Shown here one piece after another: positions 56,091-57,283 of a stretch of DNA of 57,283 nucleotides. The stretch spans positions 1 through 57,283 of IMG/VR virus record IMGVR_UViG_3300034196_000024, one strand, 5' to 3'. The translations under genes were made by a program, and so were the position numbers. Numbering within the stretch: position 1 is the stretch's first letter; every line of letters starts with the position of its first letter. Under the pieces are notes generated by a model. That model was not told the origin of the DNA and did not search any database. It saw only the letters and a list, made by a program, of their open reading frames with translations. The DNA is from a virus.

Positions 56091-56542
56091 AAAGGTACAG
56101 GATCACACTCGATGTACTGACTGATGTTCCGGAGAAACAGCTGGAGAAGGCCATCCGAGGGCTGCAGAAGTCAGGCAAGGTTCAGGTCAAGTTCTACAGC
56201 TCAGAGCTGAGGCATGATCCTGGTCGACCTGCGGGGCAGCGGGAGAAGATCTTCGCTCTGCTTGCTAAGGCAAAGGCCCCGATGAGCATCCGCAAGATCA
56301 ACCGTAAGACTCAAGTGCCGAGCATCACAGTCTGGCGCAATGTCAAACGAGGGGTGGAACGGGGTGATGTTATTGAGGAGTACAGCGACCAGTGGCATTG
56401 CATGATGTACTCCCTCTCACCCGAGTTCGTTGCAGCACAGGCCGTCCCGCTTGGCTTCGCCAGCGGTACCGCCACAACAACAATACAGGGGAAAGATGGG
56501 GATGTAGACGTGGACGTGGAAGAAGGTAGGGAGAATGGCTGA
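56087..56542 (+). CDS. Winged-helix DNA-binding protein
   Basis: 151 residues. N-terminal MKRYRITLDVLTDVPEKQLE, then a winged helix at about 48-100 (REKIFALLAKAKAPMSIRKI, VPSITVWRNVKRGVERGDVI). The C-terminus is acidic. It probably binds DNA and may regulate transcription or assist replication. Likely leaderless. Confidence 0.62.
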   Translation: MKRYRITLDVLTDVPEKQLEKAIRGLQKSGKVQVKFYSSELRHDPGRPAGQREKIFALLAKAKAPMSIRKINRKTQVPSITVWRNVKRGVERGDVIEEYSDQWHCMMYSLSPEFVAAQAVPLGFASGTATTTIQGKDGDVDVDVEEGRENG

Positions 56543-57149
56543 GAACGCTAGGGCTTCACAGAAGGCTGGGGCTGGACGAGACGAGGGGAAGGGCGATGGA
56601 AGCACTGGAGTTCGTGGCCAAAGTACTGGCGGTCTGGGAAAGTCTCTCGCCCAGCTACAGGCAGAGAATATTGCGCAGAGGCTATACGCGGACTTTCTGG
56701 CTAGCGCCGGAGTCTCTCACACACGTCTCTCTCAGGAAGTACTCTTCTTCCTACCTCGTCCGTTCATCGATGCTTATTCCGAGGTCTTCTACGCCGCCTT
56801 CGCCGGTAAGGATGACGGCGGGGTCAACGCTCGGGGACAGTCGCAAGCTGAGCAGGGACAACTCCAGAAGGGGAAGACTGCTGCTCGCACGAACGGGAAG
56901 AAGTTCAAGAGGCACTGGGTCATCGCTGACGAGGCTGCTGTTGAGCTGAAGGATCGCATCGACAAGAGGCTCCGCGCGCTGGCTCGGGAGATGAGGGAGG
57001 AGATTGGAGATGGCTCGGGTACTGACGAAGATCGGGGAGGGAGAATGGCCCTGGCTGGGAAGCAGTGCTCACAGTGCGGACGGATTCAAGGAGAGGGCTG
57101 GAAGTTCTGCCCGAATGATGGGACAAGCAACTCGACAGGTGAGGGGTGA
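56535..57149 (+). CDS. Hypothetical protein with C-terminal zinc ribbon
   Basis: 204 residues, starting 8 bases inside the previous gene. Gly/Ala/Gln-rich N-terminus, a helical middle (AQLQAENIAQRLYADFLASA) and a basic helix (KDRIDKRLRALAREMREEIG). The end holds CSQCGRIQGEGWKFCPNDG, a zinc ribbon with three Cys. Function unknown. Confidence 0.58.
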   Translation: MAENARASQKAGAGRDEGKGDGSTGVRGQSTGGLGKSLAQLQAENIAQRLYADFLASAGVSHTRLSQEVLFFLPRPFIDAYSEVFYAAFAGKDDGGVNARGQSQAEQGQLQKGKTAARTNGKKFKRHWVIADEAAVELKDRIDKRLRALAREMREEIGDGSGTDEDRGGRMALAGKQCSQCGRIQGEGWKFCPNDGTSNSTGEG

Positions 57150-57157
57150 CAGGCGCT

Positions 57158-57283
57158 ATGAGTGAACCTGGGGACAGCTCAGAGAAGCAAGGATCAGGTG
57201 ACTCGATCGGCCGAATCAGAATCACCAGCCTGGAGACAGGTGAGGTGGTCTACGAAGGCCCGGTAAAGCCAGGAGGAGCGGTG
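57158..57283 (+). CDS. Small protein running off the right end
   Basis: The frame opens at ATG 57158 with MSEPGDSSEKQGSGDSIGRI and LETGEVVYEGPV and has no stop before base 57283. Joined to base 1 it continues in frame and stops at 45, giving 56 residues. This supports a circular map. No strong ribosome binding site; function unknown. Confidence 0.5.
   Translation, partial: MSEPGDSSEKQGSGDSIGRIRITSLETGEVVYEGPVKPGGAV

Noticed and set aside
1-57283. CRISPR array
   Set aside because: No series of identical 20-40-base repeats with unique spacers is seen.

Overview
The window reads as an essentially complete genome of a tailed, long-tailed (siphovirus-type) bacteriophage of a high-GC Gram-positive host. 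Evidence for an actinobacterial host: GC-rich coding sequence (roughly 60% by eye), sigma70-like promoters of the form TTGACA-17/18-TAGCAT, several apparently leaderless messages, strong GGAGG ribosome binding sites elsewhere, a sortase signal of the LAxTG type, and a BldC/MerR-like regulator. The host genus cannot be fixed from sequence alone. I see no integrase, partition system or convincing immunity repressor, so a virulent lifestyle is the simplest reading. An open reading frame runs off the right end and would close 45 bases into the left end, so the map is probably circular (circularly permuted) and base 1 arbitrary.

Layout. 1-651: non-coding, low-complexity, with a G-quadruplex-type run. 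652-7.8 kb: short rightward operons of small, mostly unknown genes, a pentapeptide-repeat protein, a BldC-like regulator and a sortase-anchored surface protein. 8.0-11.1 kb: a tail-fibre cassette behind its own promoter. 11.1-18.6 kb: small terminase, a JAMM metalloprotease, large terminase, portal, scaffold, decoration protein and major capsid. 18.6-30.9 kb: connectors, tail terminator, major tail protein, frameshifted tail assembly chaperones, tape measure, tail tip and fibres. 31.1-33.5 kb: CHAP endolysin and several small membrane proteins (holin candidates). 33.6-35.1 kb: a leftward pair around a 0.5 kb non-coding region with repeats. 35.3-50.3 kb: rightward nucleotide metabolism, replication and recombination. 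50.5-52.7 kb: a leftward island. 52.9-57.3 kb: rightward genes including a primase-helicase.

How the genes work together. A dNMP kinase, a dUTPase, two different thymidylate-synthase-superfamily proteins and a dCMP deaminase reshape the nucleotide pool. An AEP-type primase fused to a RecA-like helicase, a SNF2-type helicase and a Pol I-type polymerase (with an N-terminal UDG-like Fe-S domain) replicate DNA. A Cas4/RecB-like nuclease, a Sak4-like ATPase, a probable ssDNA-binding protein and a VRR-NUC-like nuclease form a recombination module. The late genes run from a single promoter near 7.93 kb.

Most notable signals: (1) a non-palindromic octamer, GGTGTGGA, on both strands about 41 times, far above composition; (2) leaderless promoters with a fixed 6-base gap from -10 to ATG; (3) two thymidylate-synthase-like enzymes that both carry Asp where dUMP enzymes carry Asn, suggesting cytosine modification; (4) a polymerase with an Fe-S UDG-like domain whose catalytic motifs are degraded; (5) a promoter followed at once by an 18-bp hairpin with a tRNA T-loop-like sequence.
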